42,019 bases of DNA from Gammaproteobacteria bacterium (GTDB taxonomy: Bacteria > Pseudomonadota > Gammaproteobacteria > CAJXQU01): contig JALSRM010000057.1 of assembly GCA_026984775.1 (NCBI GenBank), positions 1-42,019 of the forward strand, in the 5' to 3' direction. How positions within the stretch are numbered: position 1 is the first letter of the stretch; every line of letters begins with the position of its first letter. A program made the translations under genes and the position numbers. The notes below the pieces were generated by a model, which saw only the letters and a list, made by a program, of their open reading frames with translations, did not search any database and was not told the origin of the DNA. This document shows, in pieces, positions 8,166-17,176 of this stretch.

Positions 8166-9739
8166 CGTCCCGGCGCTTCCCGATGAAGATCCCGTTTTAT
8201 CTGTTCAGCCAGTTCTTTACCCAGCTCCACTCCCCATTGATCAAATGAGTTGATCCCCCAGATAATGCCCTGCACAAAGACCTTGTGCTCGTAGAGGGCG
8301 AGTAATGCACCGAGTGATTGTGGTGAAACTTCGTCGAACAACAGGGTATTGCTGGGTTTATTGCCTACCATGATTTTGTGTGGCGTGAGTAATTCAATTT
8401 CTCCTGCAGTCTGACCAGCGGCTTTGAGCATGGCCCGGGTTTCTTCCTCGGTCCGACCTCGCATCATTGCTTCGGACTGGGCAAAACAGTTGGCCAGCAG
8501 GGTCTCATGCTGATCTTTGGTTGTCAGAGGGTTGTTTAAGGGGGCAATGAAATCGATTGGGATCAGGTGTGAGCCCTGGTGAATAGACTGAAAGTAGGCA
8601 TGCTGGCAATCTGTGCCCGGTGAGCCGAAAATCACGGGGCCGGTGGTATAGTTCACCGCCTCGGCATAACGTGTCATGGTCTTCCCATTGCTTTCCATAT
8701 CGAGCTGTTGCAGGTGTCGGGGCAAGCCACTCAACCGATCATCATACGGAATAATGGCATGACTCTGGGCACCAAAAAAGTTGCCGTACCAGATCCCTAG
8801 GAGGGCCAGGATGACAGGCATGTTCTTGTCGAACGCGGTGTGACGAAAATGCTCATCCATTCGCCATGCGCCTGCCAGCAATTCACGGAAATTTTCCATG
8901 CCAATGAGCAGGATGGTGGACAGGCTCACCGCACTCCAGAGCGAATAGCGACCTCCCACCCAGTCCCAGAACTCGAAGACATTTTCCCTTTCGATGCCAA
9001 AAGCCACCGCAGCTTCTGTATTTGCAGAGACGGCAACAAAATGCTGTGCGATGGCTTTCTTGTCACCGAACACGTCCAATAACCAAGTTTTTGCCCGTTC
9101 TGCATTGGCAAGGGTCTCTTTTGTGTGAAAACTTTTGGAAACAACAACGAACAGGCAGGTCTCTGGATCGAGATTTTCCAGTCTTGGCTTTATGTCCACA
9201 CCGGAAACGAATGAACAGGACAAATCAGGATGATGATGTTGGCACAACGCCTCAGCAAGCAACTTGGGACCAAGGTCAGATCCGCCAATCCCGATATTGA
9301 TGATATGCCGGATCGGTTTGCCGGAATGGCCCCGCCATTTTCCGTTACGGACAGTGTTAGAAAATGTTTCAACCCGGTCGAGAACATTTTTAATTGTTGG
9401 CATGATATCCCGGTTTTCAAACATAACCGGTGTGTTCGATGCATTACGCAGTGCGGTATGAAGTGCCGCACGCTGTTCCGTAAAGTTGATCTTTTCTCCA
9501 TTGAACAGGGCTTCGATCATCGTCTCGAGTTTGCATTCATCAGCAAGTCTGAGCAGAAGGTTCAGAGTTTCCTGATCGATGCGATTTTTTGAATAGTCCA
9601 GGAACAGATCACTGGTCTGGATGGAAAACTTTTTAAAGCGATCCTGATCAAGGGCAAAAAGATCCTGCATTCTGGCGTGGTGAAACGTGCCGAATTTCTC
9701 TGAAAGGGCCTGCCAGGAAGGAAGCTGGGTTAAATTCAT
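8111..9739 (-). CDS. pgi: Glucose-6-phosphate isomerase
   Basis: 542 aa (E. coli enzyme 549 aa). It interconverts glucose-6-phosphate and fructose-6-phosphate in glycolysis and gluconeogenesis. Signature segments are IGIGGSDLGPKLLAEAL, FWDWVGGRYSLWSAVSLS, MESNGK and SLGALLALYEHKVF. The ATG at 9739 (MNLTQLPSWQALSEKF) aligns with the usual N-terminus; an in-frame TTG at 9793 would add 18 unlikely residues. It is the only gene on the - strand in the first 15 kb. Its last codons lie inside the Ser/Thr kinase gene on the other strand. Confidence 0.96.
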   Translation of the reverse strand: MNLTQLPSWQALSEKFGTFHHARMQDLFALDQDRFKKFSIQTSDLFLDYSKNRIDQETLNLLLRLADECKLETMIEALFNGEKINFTEQRAALHTALRNASNTPVMFENRDIMPTIKNVLDRVETFSNTVRNGKWRGHSGKPIRHIINIGIGGSDLGPKLLAEALCQHHHPDLSCSFVSGVDIKPRLENLDPETCLFVVVSKSFHTKETLANAERAKTWLLDVFGDKKAIAQHFVAVSANTEAAVAFGIERENVFEFWDWVGGRYSLWSAVSLSTILLIGMENFRELLAGAWRMDEHFRHTAFDKNMPVILALLGIWYGNFFGAQSHAIIPYDDRLSGLPRHLQQLDMESNGKTMTRYAEAVNYTTGPVIFGSPGTDCQHAYFQSIHQGSHLIPIDFIAPLNNPLTTKDQHETLLANCFAQSEAMMRGRTEEETRAMLKAAGQTAGEIELLTPHKIMVGNKPSNTLLFDEVSPQSLGALLALYEHKVFVQGIIWGINSFDQWGVELGKELAEQIKRDLHREAPGRHDGSTEGLMAKLRSGRL

Positions 9740-9872
9740 AATGAGATGGTGGGTTTTTCCGGATCCTTGTGTTTCTGAGTAATTTTTGTTCAATCAGGCA
9801 AGGCTATATATAACAACAAATCGGGGCAGAAAAACAGCCAGATTCCGGAAATTTTCCATTGTTACCTGGATT

Positions 9873-9901
9873 TTTACAATCTGTGCAAGAAGGGCTATCA
9901 T
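9873..9901 (+). promoter_or_regulatory. sigma70-type promoter of the aor operon
   Basis: TTTACA (9873-9878), a 17-base spacer, then TATCAT (9896-9901). Each hexamer differs from consensus at one position and the spacing is ideal. The predicted start of transcription is near 9908, about 30 bases before the aorA start. Confidence 0.6.
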
Positions 9902-9937
9902 TAATTGCACGCCCGTGTAGAAAAGAGGAGTGGCATC

Positions 9938-10396
9938 ATGCTCAAGGCTCTTCAGATAGAACCGGCAAAATGCACCGGTTGCCTACAATGTGAACTGGCC
10001 TGTTCCTGGGAAAATGAACAGGTGTTCAACCCTTCCAAATCCCGTATCAAGGTTTTCACTTTTCATGACGAGGGGCGTTTTGTCCCCTACACCTGCACCC
10101 AGTGTACCGAGGCTTGGTGTATGCAGACTTGTCCGGTGGATGCAATTGTCATCAATGAAACCACGGGTGCCAAAGAGGTCATTGAAGAGGTCTGTGTTGG
10201 TTGTAAAGTCTGTACCATTGCATGTCCCTTCGGCACTATCAATTACAACAGCAGCTCAGGTAAGGTGATCAAGTGCGATCTGTGTGGTGGCGAGCCTGAA
10301 TGTGCAAAAGCGTGTCCCACGGATGCCATCACCTATGTGGATGCGGACCATACCGGGTTAGCGCGGATGCGGGCCCATGCGGCAGGGGGTGATTGA
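9938..10396 (+). CDS. aorA: AOR electron-transfer subunit with four [4Fe-4S] motifs
   Basis: 152 aa, HycB/FdhB-type polyferredoxin. Four Cys motifs are visible: CTGCLQCELAC, CTQCTEAWCMQTCP, CVGCKVCTIACP and CDLCGGEPECAKACP, enough for four [4Fe-4S] clusters. It should carry electrons between the tungsten subunit and the FAD subunit. The start at 9938 has GAGGAG seven bases upstream; an in-frame TTG at 9905 has no such site. The tungsten-subunit gene begins one base after its stop. Gene order matches the aorABC enzyme of Aromatoleum aromaticum, hence the symbol. Confidence 0.88.
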   Translation: MLKALQIEPAKCTGCLQCELACSWENEQVFNPSKSRIKVFTFHDEGRFVPYTCTQCTEAWCMQTCPVDAIVINETTGAKEVIEEVCVGCKVCTIACPFGTINYNSSSGKVIKCDLCGGEPECAKACPTDAITYVDADHTGLARMRAHAAGGD

Positions 10397-10397
10397 G

Positions 10398-12248
10398 ATG
10401 GCTTGGACAAAAAAGATATTGCGAATCAACCTCACCGAGGGCACCTGCCAAGCAGAACCGCTCAACATGGAATGGGCAGGCCAATATCTGGGCCAGCGCG
10501 GACTGGCGACGAAATATCTGGTAGAGGAGGTCGATCCAAAGTGTAATCCGCTCGGTCCGGAAAATAAGCTGATCATGACCACCGGGCCACTGACCGGTAC
10601 TCCGGCATCCACGGCTGGGCGCTATTCTGTGGTCACCAAGAGTCCTCTTACCGGTGCCCTTGCATGCTCCAACTCAGGAGGCTTCATTGGCAACGAGATC
10701 AAGAATGCCGGCTGGGACATGATCATCTTTGAAGGCCGGTCACCCATTCCAGTCTATCTGTATCTGGAGAACGAACACGCCGAACTGGTGCCCGCGGAGG
10801 ATCTGTGGGGTAAATCGGTATGGGAGACTGACGAGTTGCTCCATGCCCGATATCAGGATCCTCTCTTGCGTGTTGCCTGTGTTGGCAAGTCTGCGGAAGA
10901 GGGCTGCCTGTTTGCCTGTATCGTCAACGACATGCATCGGGCCGCAGGTCGATCCGGTGTGGGTACCGTGATGGCGTCGAAGAATCTGAAAGCCGTTGCG
11001 GTACGGGGAACCCTGGGGGTTGGCAATCTCAAGGATCCGAGGCGTTTCATGCAGGTGGTGGCGGAGGCCAAAAAGGTATTGGCCGACAACCCCGTAACCG
11101 GACAAGGGCTTCCCACCTACGGCACTCAGGTCTTGATGAACGTGATCAATGAGTCAGGGGCATTACCGACTCGCAATATGCGCGAGGTTCAGTTCGAAGG
11201 TGCCGAACAGGTCTCGGGTGAGGCCATGCACGAACCCCGGAAAAGTGATGGTCGTCCCAACTTGACGACCAATACCGCGTGTTTTGGTTGCACCATTGCC
11301 TGTGGCCGAATCTCGACCATCGATCAGAATCACTTTAGCGTGGTCAACAAACCGGAATACTGGATCAATTCCGGCGGTGTGGAATACGAGGCCGCCTGGG
11401 CTTTGGGTCCGGATACCGGGACGGCCGATCTGGATGCGCTGACGTATTGTAATTTCGTCTGTAACGAACAGGGCATGGATCCCATCACCCTGGGTTCGAC
11501 CATCGCAGCGGCAATGGAGCTTTATCAGGAAGGTGCGATCACCAAAGAAGATACCGGTGGGCTGGAACTCAAATTCGGTGACGCAGAAGTGCTTTGCAAA
11601 CTGGTGGATCTCACTGGCCGGGGCGAAGGTTTTGGCCGGGACATCGGACTCGGCTCGCAGCGTTTGTGTGAAAAATACGGCCGACCTGAGCTCTCCATGA
11701 CCGTCAAGAAGCAGGAGTTCCCTGCGTATGATCCTCGGGGCATCCAGGGCATGGGTCTGGCTTACGCCACCTCCAACCGAGGTGCCTGTCACTTGCGGGG
11801 ATATACCGTGGCTTCTGAAATCATGGGCATTCCGGAAAAGACCGACCCGCTGGTGACCGAGGGTAAGGCGGCTTTGGTCAAGGCCTTTCAGGATGCCACG
11901 GCAGCGGTGGATTCGGCTGGCATCTGTGTCTTCAGTACGTTTGCCTGGACCATGGAAGACATTGCGCCACAAGTGGATGCGGCCTGTGAAGGTGATTGGA
12001 GTGTCGAAAAGATGCTTGAGACCGGGGAGCGGATCTGGAACATGGAGCGCAAGTTTAATCTGGAGGCCGGGCTTACCGGGGCAGATGATACCCTGCCTAA
12101 GCGCCTGCTCAAGGAGGCCGCAAAAACCGGTCCAGCCAAGGGCATGGTGGTGAAGCTGGATGAAATGCTGCCAGAGTATTATGAACTCCGTGGCTGGACA
12201 GCCGATGGTGTGCCGACAGAGGAAACCCTCTCAAGGCTGGGTTTGTGA
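10398..12248 (+). CDS. aorB: Tungsten-containing aldehyde:ferredoxin oxidoreductase, catalytic subunit
   Basis: 616 aa, the usual length for the AOR family. The family oxidises aldehydes to acids, and some members reduce acids with low-potential electrons, using tungsten held by two pyranopterins. The [4Fe-4S] ligands expected next to the cofactor are C295, C298 and C302 (CFGCTIAC) plus C510 in DSAGIC; this spacing matches Pyrococcus AOR. The N-terminal part has the family segment GRYSVVTKSPLTGALACSNSGG. No signal peptide is present, so it is cytoplasmic. The ATG at 10398 follows a G-rich ribosome site. The substrate is unknown; aromatic and aliphatic aldehydes are usual for AorABC enzymes. 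Confidence 0.9.
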   Translation: MAWTKKILRINLTEGTCQAEPLNMEWAGQYLGQRGLATKYLVEEVDPKCNPLGPENKLIMTTGPLTGTPASTAGRYSVVTKSPLTGALACSNSGGFIGNEIKNAGWDMIIFEGRSPIPVYLYLENEHAELVPAEDLWGKSVWETDELLHARYQDPLLRVACVGKSAEEGCLFACIVNDMHRAAGRSGVGTVMASKNLKAVAVRGTLGVGNLKDPRRFMQVVAEAKKVLADNPVTGQGLPTYGTQVLMNVINESGALPTRNMREVQFEGAEQVSGEAMHEPRKSDGRPNLTTNTACFGCTIACGRISTIDQNHFSVVNKPEYWINSGGVEYEAAWALGPDTGTADLDALTYCNFVCNEQGMDPITLGSTIAAAMELYQEGAITKEDTGGLELKFGDAEVLCKLVDLTGRGEGFGRDIGLGSQRLCEKYGRPELSMTVKKQEFPAYDPRGIQGMGLAYATSNRGACHLRGYTVASEIMGIPEKTDPLVTEGKAALVKAFQDATAAVDSAGICVFSTFAWTMEDIAPQVDAACEGDWSVEKMLETGERIWNMERKFNLEAGLTGADDTLPKRLLKEAAKTGPAKGMVVKLDEMLPEYYELRGWTADGVPTEETLSRLGL

Positions 12249-12261
12249 CAGAGGCTGAGGA

Positions 12262-13527
12262 ATGGATCATGTAATCATCGGTGCAGGTCCTGCTGGTGTT
12301 GTGGCAGCAGAGACACTGCGCAAGCTCGATAAAAGTGCCGGCATTACTCTCATCGGCGATGAACCGGAACCACCCTATTCACGCATGGCGCTTCCCTATT
12401 ATCTGGTGCAGCAGATCCCGGAAGAGGGGACCTACCTGCGGAAAACCCGGGACTATTTCGGGCACCGGAAGATCAACCTTGTCCAGGATCGGGTCACGTC
12501 GGTTTTGCCCGATGAACATACCCTCCGTCTCGACAGCGGTGAGACGATGCGCTATGACAAGCTATTGATCGCTACCGGTTCCCGTCCTGTTTCCCCTCCT
12601 ATCCCCGGTATCGAACAGGAGGGGATCCATACCTGCTGGACATTGGATGACGGCAGGGCAATCGCAGCCAGCACTGGCCCCGGTGCCAAGATCGTTTTGA
12701 TGGGCGCGGGTTTCATTGGTTGTATCATCCTTGAGGCACTGGCTAAAAGCGGCGCAGATTTGATCGTGGTGGAGATGGAAGATCGGATGGTGCCGAGAAT
12801 GATGAATGCCACAGCCGGTAATATGATCAAGCAGTGGTGCATCGGGAAAGGTGTCCATGTGTTGACCTCGACCCGGGTGATGGCTATCGAGCCGGGTGAT
12901 GGGCATCGGTTCAAGGTGATTCTGGATCAGGGGGTACCTCTGGATGCGGATCTGATCGTTTCCGCCACCGGTGTACGCTCCAACATCGGGTTTCTCGAGG
13001 GAAGCGGTATTCAAACCGAGACGGGTGTCCTCATCGATCGAAACATGAGAACCAGTGCCGTCGATGTTTATGCCGCCGGAGACGTTGCGGAAGGGATCGA
13101 TTTTTCGACCGGGGATTACAGCGTGCAGGCGATTCAGCCGACCGCTACGGAGCATGGCCTGCTCGCCGCCAAGAACATGGCGGGGCTCGATGCACGGCAC
13201 AAGGGCAGTATCAACATGAATGTGCTCGATACACTGGGGTTGATCTCCAGCTCGTTCGGACTGTGGATGGGTACCGATAAGGGCGACTCCGCGGAGCAGG
13301 TCAATCCCGCACGTTATCAATATTTGAATCTGCAGTTTGAGGAGGATGTGCTGGTGGGGGCTACCACACTGGGCTTGACCCTGCATGTGGGTGTTCTGCG
13401 TGGCTTGATCCAGACCCGGGTCCGGCTGGGCAAATGGAAAGAAAGGTTGAAAGCGGATCCCAGCCGGATCATGGAGGCGTATCTTGCCTGCACCCAGCCG
13501 GTGAGCATCAATACGGGCTTGTTCTGA
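12262..13527 (+). CDS. aorC: FAD/NAD(P)-binding subunit of the AOR complex
   Basis: 421 aa, pyridine nucleotide-disulfide oxidoreductase fold. An FAD-binding GAGPAG lies at residues 6-11 and an NAD-binding GAGFIG near residue 150; the conserved FAD segment TSAVDVYAAGDVAEG follows. It has no CxxxxC redox disulfide, so it resembles NADH:rubredoxin and nitrite reductase FAD proteins rather than disulfide reductases. In the AorABC complex this subunit connects the enzyme to NAD+. It starts 13 bases after aorB in the same operon. Confidence 0.86.
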   Translation: MDHVIIGAGPAGVVAAETLRKLDKSAGITLIGDEPEPPYSRMALPYYLVQQIPEEGTYLRKTRDYFGHRKINLVQDRVTSVLPDEHTLRLDSGETMRYDKLLIATGSRPVSPPIPGIEQEGIHTCWTLDDGRAIAASTGPGAKIVLMGAGFIGCIILEALAKSGADLIVVEMEDRMVPRMMNATAGNMIKQWCIGKGVHVLTSTRVMAIEPGDGHRFKVILDQGVPLDADLIVSATGVRSNIGFLEGSGIQTETGVLIDRNMRTSAVDVYAAGDVAEGIDFSTGDYSVQAIQPTATEHGLLAAKNMAGLDARHKGSINMNVLDTLGLISSSFGLWMGTDKGDSAEQVNPARYQYLNLQFEEDVLVGATTLGLTLHVGVLRGLIQTRVRLGKWKERLKADPSRIMEAYLACTQPVSINTGLF

Positions 13528-13533
13528 TCAGCG

Positions 13534-13791
13534 GTGGGAATCAAAATTGTTTTCAAGCCCTTCGTTTCCTTGCGCAAATACATGCCACCTGAATTCCAGC
13601 AGGGTGCCGTGGAATTCGAGATCGATGAATCCACCACACCCTATGATGTGATCGATCATTTTGGTATCCCCCGCGATGTGGTCCACCTGCTTATGATCAA
13701 TGGTGTCTATATCCCGCCCGAGAAGAGGACAAAACCCCTGCTCAGCGAAGGGGATGTACTTGCCGTATGGCCTCCTGTAGCCGGCGGTTGA
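13534..13791 (+). CDS. aorD: MoaD/ThiS-like sulfur carrier of the AOR operon
   Basis: 85 aa, ubiquitin-like fold with the C-terminal diglycine (WPPVAGG) that is thiocarboxylated in MoaD and ThiS proteins. It probably supplies sulfur for pyranopterin dithiolene assembly dedicated to the tungsten enzyme. The start is a GTG six bases after the aorC stop. AorD of Aromatoleum occupies the same place. The chaperone-like aorE is not adjacent here. Confidence 0.82.
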   Translation: MGIKIVFKPFVSLRKYMPPEFQQGAVEFEIDESTTPYDVIDHFGIPRDVVHLLMINGVYIPPEKRTKPLLSEGDVLAVWPPVAGG

Positions 13792-13799
13792 CGTTACCT

Positions 13800-13825
13800 T
13801 CAAGAAAGTTCGTTTACAGCCGATA
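13800..13825 (+). promoter_or_regulatory. sigma28 (FliA)-type promoter of the receiver-HATPase gene
   Basis: TCAAG (13800-13804), 14 bases, then GCCGATA (13819-13825). This is the Pseudomonas-style FliA consensus TCAAG-N14-GCCGATA, with the same spacing as the promoter at 404-430. The predicted start, near 13833, leaves a leader of about 90 bases that contains the palindrome at 13850-13866. Confidence 0.65.
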
Positions 13826-13849
13826 CCCTGTCAATACTTTGGATCCATT

Positions 13850-13866
13850 TACAGCGATTCGCTGTA
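13850..13866. repeat. 17-bp palindrome in the leader of the receiver-HATPase gene
   Basis: TACAGCGA (13850-13857), one base, then TCGCTGTA (13859-13866): a perfect 8-bp inverted repeat. The half TTTACAGC also occurs at 13813-13820, inside the promoter. It could be an operator or, in RNA, only a tight hairpin near the ribosome site. Confidence 0.5.
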
Positions 13867-13923
13867 TCCGACGTGTTCCATAGAGAGAGGAAAACACAGG
13901 GATAGTCCAGCATAAAAAAACAG

Positions 13924-14844
13924 ATGATGAATACACCCCCCCATATTTTGATTGTCGATGATGAGGAGCTGAACCGAGAGGTTATTCTTGAAATCCTCGC
14001 TGAATGTCCGTACCAACTCTCAACGGCAGAAAATGGCCGGATCGCTTGGGAGATGCTGCAACGAACGCCAAGATCGTTTGATGTCATCCTTCTTGATCGC
14101 ATGATGCCAGAAATGGATGGCATGGAACTTTTGAGGCGGATCAAGGCCGATGCCGTTCTCCAACACTGTCCTGTGATCATGCAGACCGCCAAATCCGCGA
14201 AAGAGGATGTGCTGGAAGGCATCAAGGCCGGTGCCTATTACTATCTGACAAAACCCTTCGAGGAGGAGAGGCTATTGTCGATTGTAAGTTCTGCTCTCGA
14301 AGAGCGGCAACACTACCTCACCTCTCTTGAACTACTGAAAAAGAATGCCTTAGCAAACAACTTTGTTGAGGAGGCCCAGTTTCGATTCAGGACAGTTGAA
14401 GAGGCGAGCCAGGTTGCTGCCCTGCTGTCTCGGGCGTGTAAAGATCCGGCCAGTATCGTTAATGGTCTTTCTGAACTGCTGGTCAATGCAGTCGAACACG
14501 GTAATCTTGGTATTAGCTATGAAGAAAAATCAGAATTGTTGAAGAATGGTACCTGGCTTGAGGAGATCAAAAAGCGGCTGCAAATGGACGAGTACCGTTC
14601 CAGATATGCCCATGTAAAGTTGCAACGTACAGGTTCATTGCTGGAAATTACAATTACTGATCAGGGTGCAGGTTTTGACTGGAGGAAGTATATGGACTTT
14701 GATCCGGAAAGGGTCATGGACAGTCATGGTCGTGGTATCGCGTTGGCGAATTGTCAGAACTTTGCAACGGTGGAATATCTTGGCCGTGGAAATGTTGTCA
14801 AGCTTTATATCCAGGAACAACTTCTTGAACCGGAAACTGTCTAA
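13924..14844 (+). CDS. Response regulator fused to an RsbW-like HATPase (candidate anti-sigma/STAS kinase)
   Basis: 306 aa. The receiver (about 5-125) has phosphoacceptor Asp58 in ILLDRMMPEMDG and Lys in LTKPFEEER. The C-terminal HATPase_c_2 domain (about 150-300) has an intact N-box E184-LLV-N188-AVEHG, G1 box D246-QGAGF and G2 box SHGRGIALA, so ATP binding and serine kinase activity are plausible. No PP2C domain and no His phosphoacceptor domain are present. It lies 118 bases upstream of rpoS on the same strand and behind a sigma28-type promoter. The arrangement suggests a partner-switch component acting on RpoS or on the STAS protein at 1699. Codons 13924 and 13927 are both possible ATG starts. 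Confidence 0.85.
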   Translation: MMNTPPHILIVDDEELNREVILEILAECPYQLSTAENGRIAWEMLQRTPRSFDVILLDRMMPEMDGMELLRRIKADAVLQHCPVIMQTAKSAKEDVLEGIKAGAYYYLTKPFEEERLLSIVSSALEERQHYLTSLELLKKNALANNFVEEAQFRFRTVEEASQVAALLSRACKDPASIVNGLSELLVNAVEHGNLGISYEEKSELLKNGTWLEEIKKRLQMDEYRSRYAHVKLQRTGSLLEITITDQGAGFDWRKYMDFDPERVMDSHGRGIALANCQNFATVEYLGRGNVVKLYIQEQLLEPETV

Positions 14845-14962
14845 TTTCTTTCCAGTACTCCAATCATCTTTCTGAATAATCAAGATTTAAAGACCTGTAT
14901 GACACGTCTGCAGATAATGATTACGTTTTTGCTGTTCATGCAAAAATGAATAATAATAAGCA

Positions 14963-15946
14963 ATGGATGAAAATCTGGAACATCATGAATCCAAATCCGA
15001 GGGATCCAAGGTGAAATCCGGCAAGAAAGATACTCCTGATTCCGGTAAAACGAAAAAAAAACAGTCACCATATCAAGAACCGTTCCCAGATGTCGAAGTT
15101 CAGAATCATGAACTCGATGCAACCCGTCTCTATCTGAATGAAATCGGAATTTCCCCATTGCTGACAGCAGAAGAAGAAGTCGAACTTGCGCGTGCGATAC
15201 AAAATGGTGATGCGGCGGCAAAAAAACGCATGATTGAAAGTAATCTGCGGCTGGTGGTTAAAATTGCAAGACGCTATTCAAATCGGGGACTTGCACTACT
15301 GGATCTGATTGAGGAGGGTAACTTGGGTTTGATCCGCGCAGTGGAAAAATTCGATCCGGATCGTGGTTTCCGCTTTTCCACCTATGCCACCTGGTGGATT
15401 CGTCAGACCATAGAACGCGGCATTATGAACCAGACCCGAACGATCCGTCTGCCGATTCATGTGGTCAAGGAGATCAATACCTACCTCCGGGCACACTACA
15501 AGCTGTCCCAAACGCTGGATCGTGAACCGACGGTAGAAGATGTGGCCAAATATCTCGATCGGCCAGTTGAAGATATCGAAAATATTCTGGGTTTGAATGA
15601 ACGGGCAATCTCCGTAAATGCACCTGTTCCTGGCAACGACGATCATTCCCTTCTTGATACAGTGCCTGATGATCATAGAACAGATCCAGCGATCAGCCTG
15701 CAAGATGAAGATATACATGTTTATCTTGATACCTGGCTTAATACACTCAATGAAAAGCAGCGTGCCGTTGTGGAACATCGCTTTGGCTTACATGGAAAGG
15801 ATGTCTGCACCCTGGAGGAAGTAGGTAAAAAGATCGGAGTAACCCGAGAAAGGGTCCGCCAGATCCAGTTGGAAGCTCTAAAACGTTTGCGCAGACACCT
15901 GGAGAGAGAGGGTTTGTCCATAGAGACCCTGTGCCCTGAAGAATAG
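14963..15946 (+). CDS. rpoS: RNA polymerase sigma factor RpoS (sigma38)
   Basis: 327 aa (E. coli RpoS 330). It has a variable N-terminus (1-45), region 1.2 ([22 protein letters not shown]), region 2 ([58 protein letters not shown]), region 3 and region 4 with the helix-turn-helix [18 protein letters not shown]. The short region 1 and [19 protein letters not shown] separate it from RpoD and RpoH. It directs general stress and stationary-phase transcription. Its position is unusual: it is not next to nlpD, but follows a receiver-HATPase gene. A perfect 7-bp inverted repeat (TTTTTGC/GCAAAAA, 14926-14946) precedes the start. No strong ribosome site is visible. Confidence 0.9.
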   Translation: MDENLEHHESKSEGSKVKSGKKDTPDSGKTKKKQSPYQEPFPDVEVQNHELDATRLYLNEIGISPLLTAEEEVELARAIQNGDAAAKKRMIESNLRLVVKIARRYSNRGLALLDLIEEGNLGLIRAVEKFDPDRGFRFSTYATWWIRQTIERGIMNQTRTIRLPIHVVKEINTYLRAHYKLSQTLDREPTVEDVAKYLDRPVEDIENILGLNERAISVNAPVPGNDDHSLLDTVPDDHRTDPAISLQDEDIHVYLDTWLNTLNEKQRAVVEHRFGLHGKDVCTLEEVGKKIGVTRERVRQIQLEALKRLRRHLEREGLSIETLCPEE

Positions 15947-15958
15947 AATCCCTTGCCG

Positions 15959-16342
15959 TTATCGATCTGGCATCTCGACGATCATACCGGCCACCACCTT
16001 GCGCTCTTCCGAGGCCAAGATACTGTAACAGCGACAGGCTGCAAACGTATCCATTGCTTCAAAACCAATTCCTTTGAGGAGAATGCTGGAAAGTAGTTCG
16101 GACTGAGGAATGTGTAGCCGTTTACCCGTACCGAGAAGAATAATTTCCGGCTTGAACTGTATGAGCTGAGCGAGATCGTTGGAAGAAAGATCAGAATATC
16201 GATGCGGTTTCCAAGACTCGATTAAATGGTCGGGTGTGATGATAAAGCTCGATGTTAGTATTCTGTCATTGACAGTAATCCCATCATCACTGTAGCCACG
16301 AATGGCATAGGTTGAATCCGGAAGATGTTCATGAAATTTCAT
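15959..16342 (-). CDS. Mth938-like domain protein (COG3737)
   Basis: 127 aa, one domain. The C-terminal segments ILLGTGKRLHIPQSELL and GIGFEAMDTFAACRCYSILASEERKVVAGM match the conserved core of the Mth938/NDUFAF3 family. The eukaryotic relative assists complex I assembly; no bacterial function is firmly established. It converges on rpoS with a 12-base gap and diverges from adk. Confidence 0.8.
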   Translation of the reverse strand: MKFHEHLPDSTYAIRGYSDDGITVNDRILTSSFIITPDHLIESWKPHRYSDLSSNDLAQLIQFKPEIILLGTGKRLHIPQSELLSSILLKGIGFEAMDTFAACRCYSILASEERKVVAGMIVEMPDR

Positions 16343-16389
16343 AACGTAGATTATATGGGTGCACTTTCGATTCTCTGACAGTAAGATAG

Positions 16390-17079
<690 letters not shown>

Positions 17080-17114
17080 AAAAATATTAATCACCGGGCA
17101 TTCATTTTTTATAT

Positions 17115-17142
17115 TTTACGAACTAACTGATTATGCTATAGT
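17115..17142 (+). promoter_or_regulatory. Extended -10 promoter of the lysine-rich protein gene
   Basis: TTTACG (17115-17120), 16 bases, then TATAGT (17137-17142) preceded by TGC, an extended -10. It lies 35 bases before the ATG at 17177, with AGAGGTAT in between. Confidence 0.55.
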
Positions 17143-17176
17143 AATCAAGTTTTTTTGATCACAAGAGGTATCCCCC

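Noticed and set aside
9740-9793. TTG start extending pgi
   Set aside because: The residues do not align with Pgi N-termini, while the ATG at 9739 does.
11163-11972. Long open frame on the - strand opposite aorB
   Set aside because: It is a shadow of the GC-rich, codon-biased aorB gene; its protein has no recognisable motif and no ribosome site.
12562-13386. Long open frame on the - strand opposite aorC
   Set aside because: Same reason: the + strand frame encodes a clear FAD enzyme, and the antisense protein is His/Gly/Arg-rich with no family signature.
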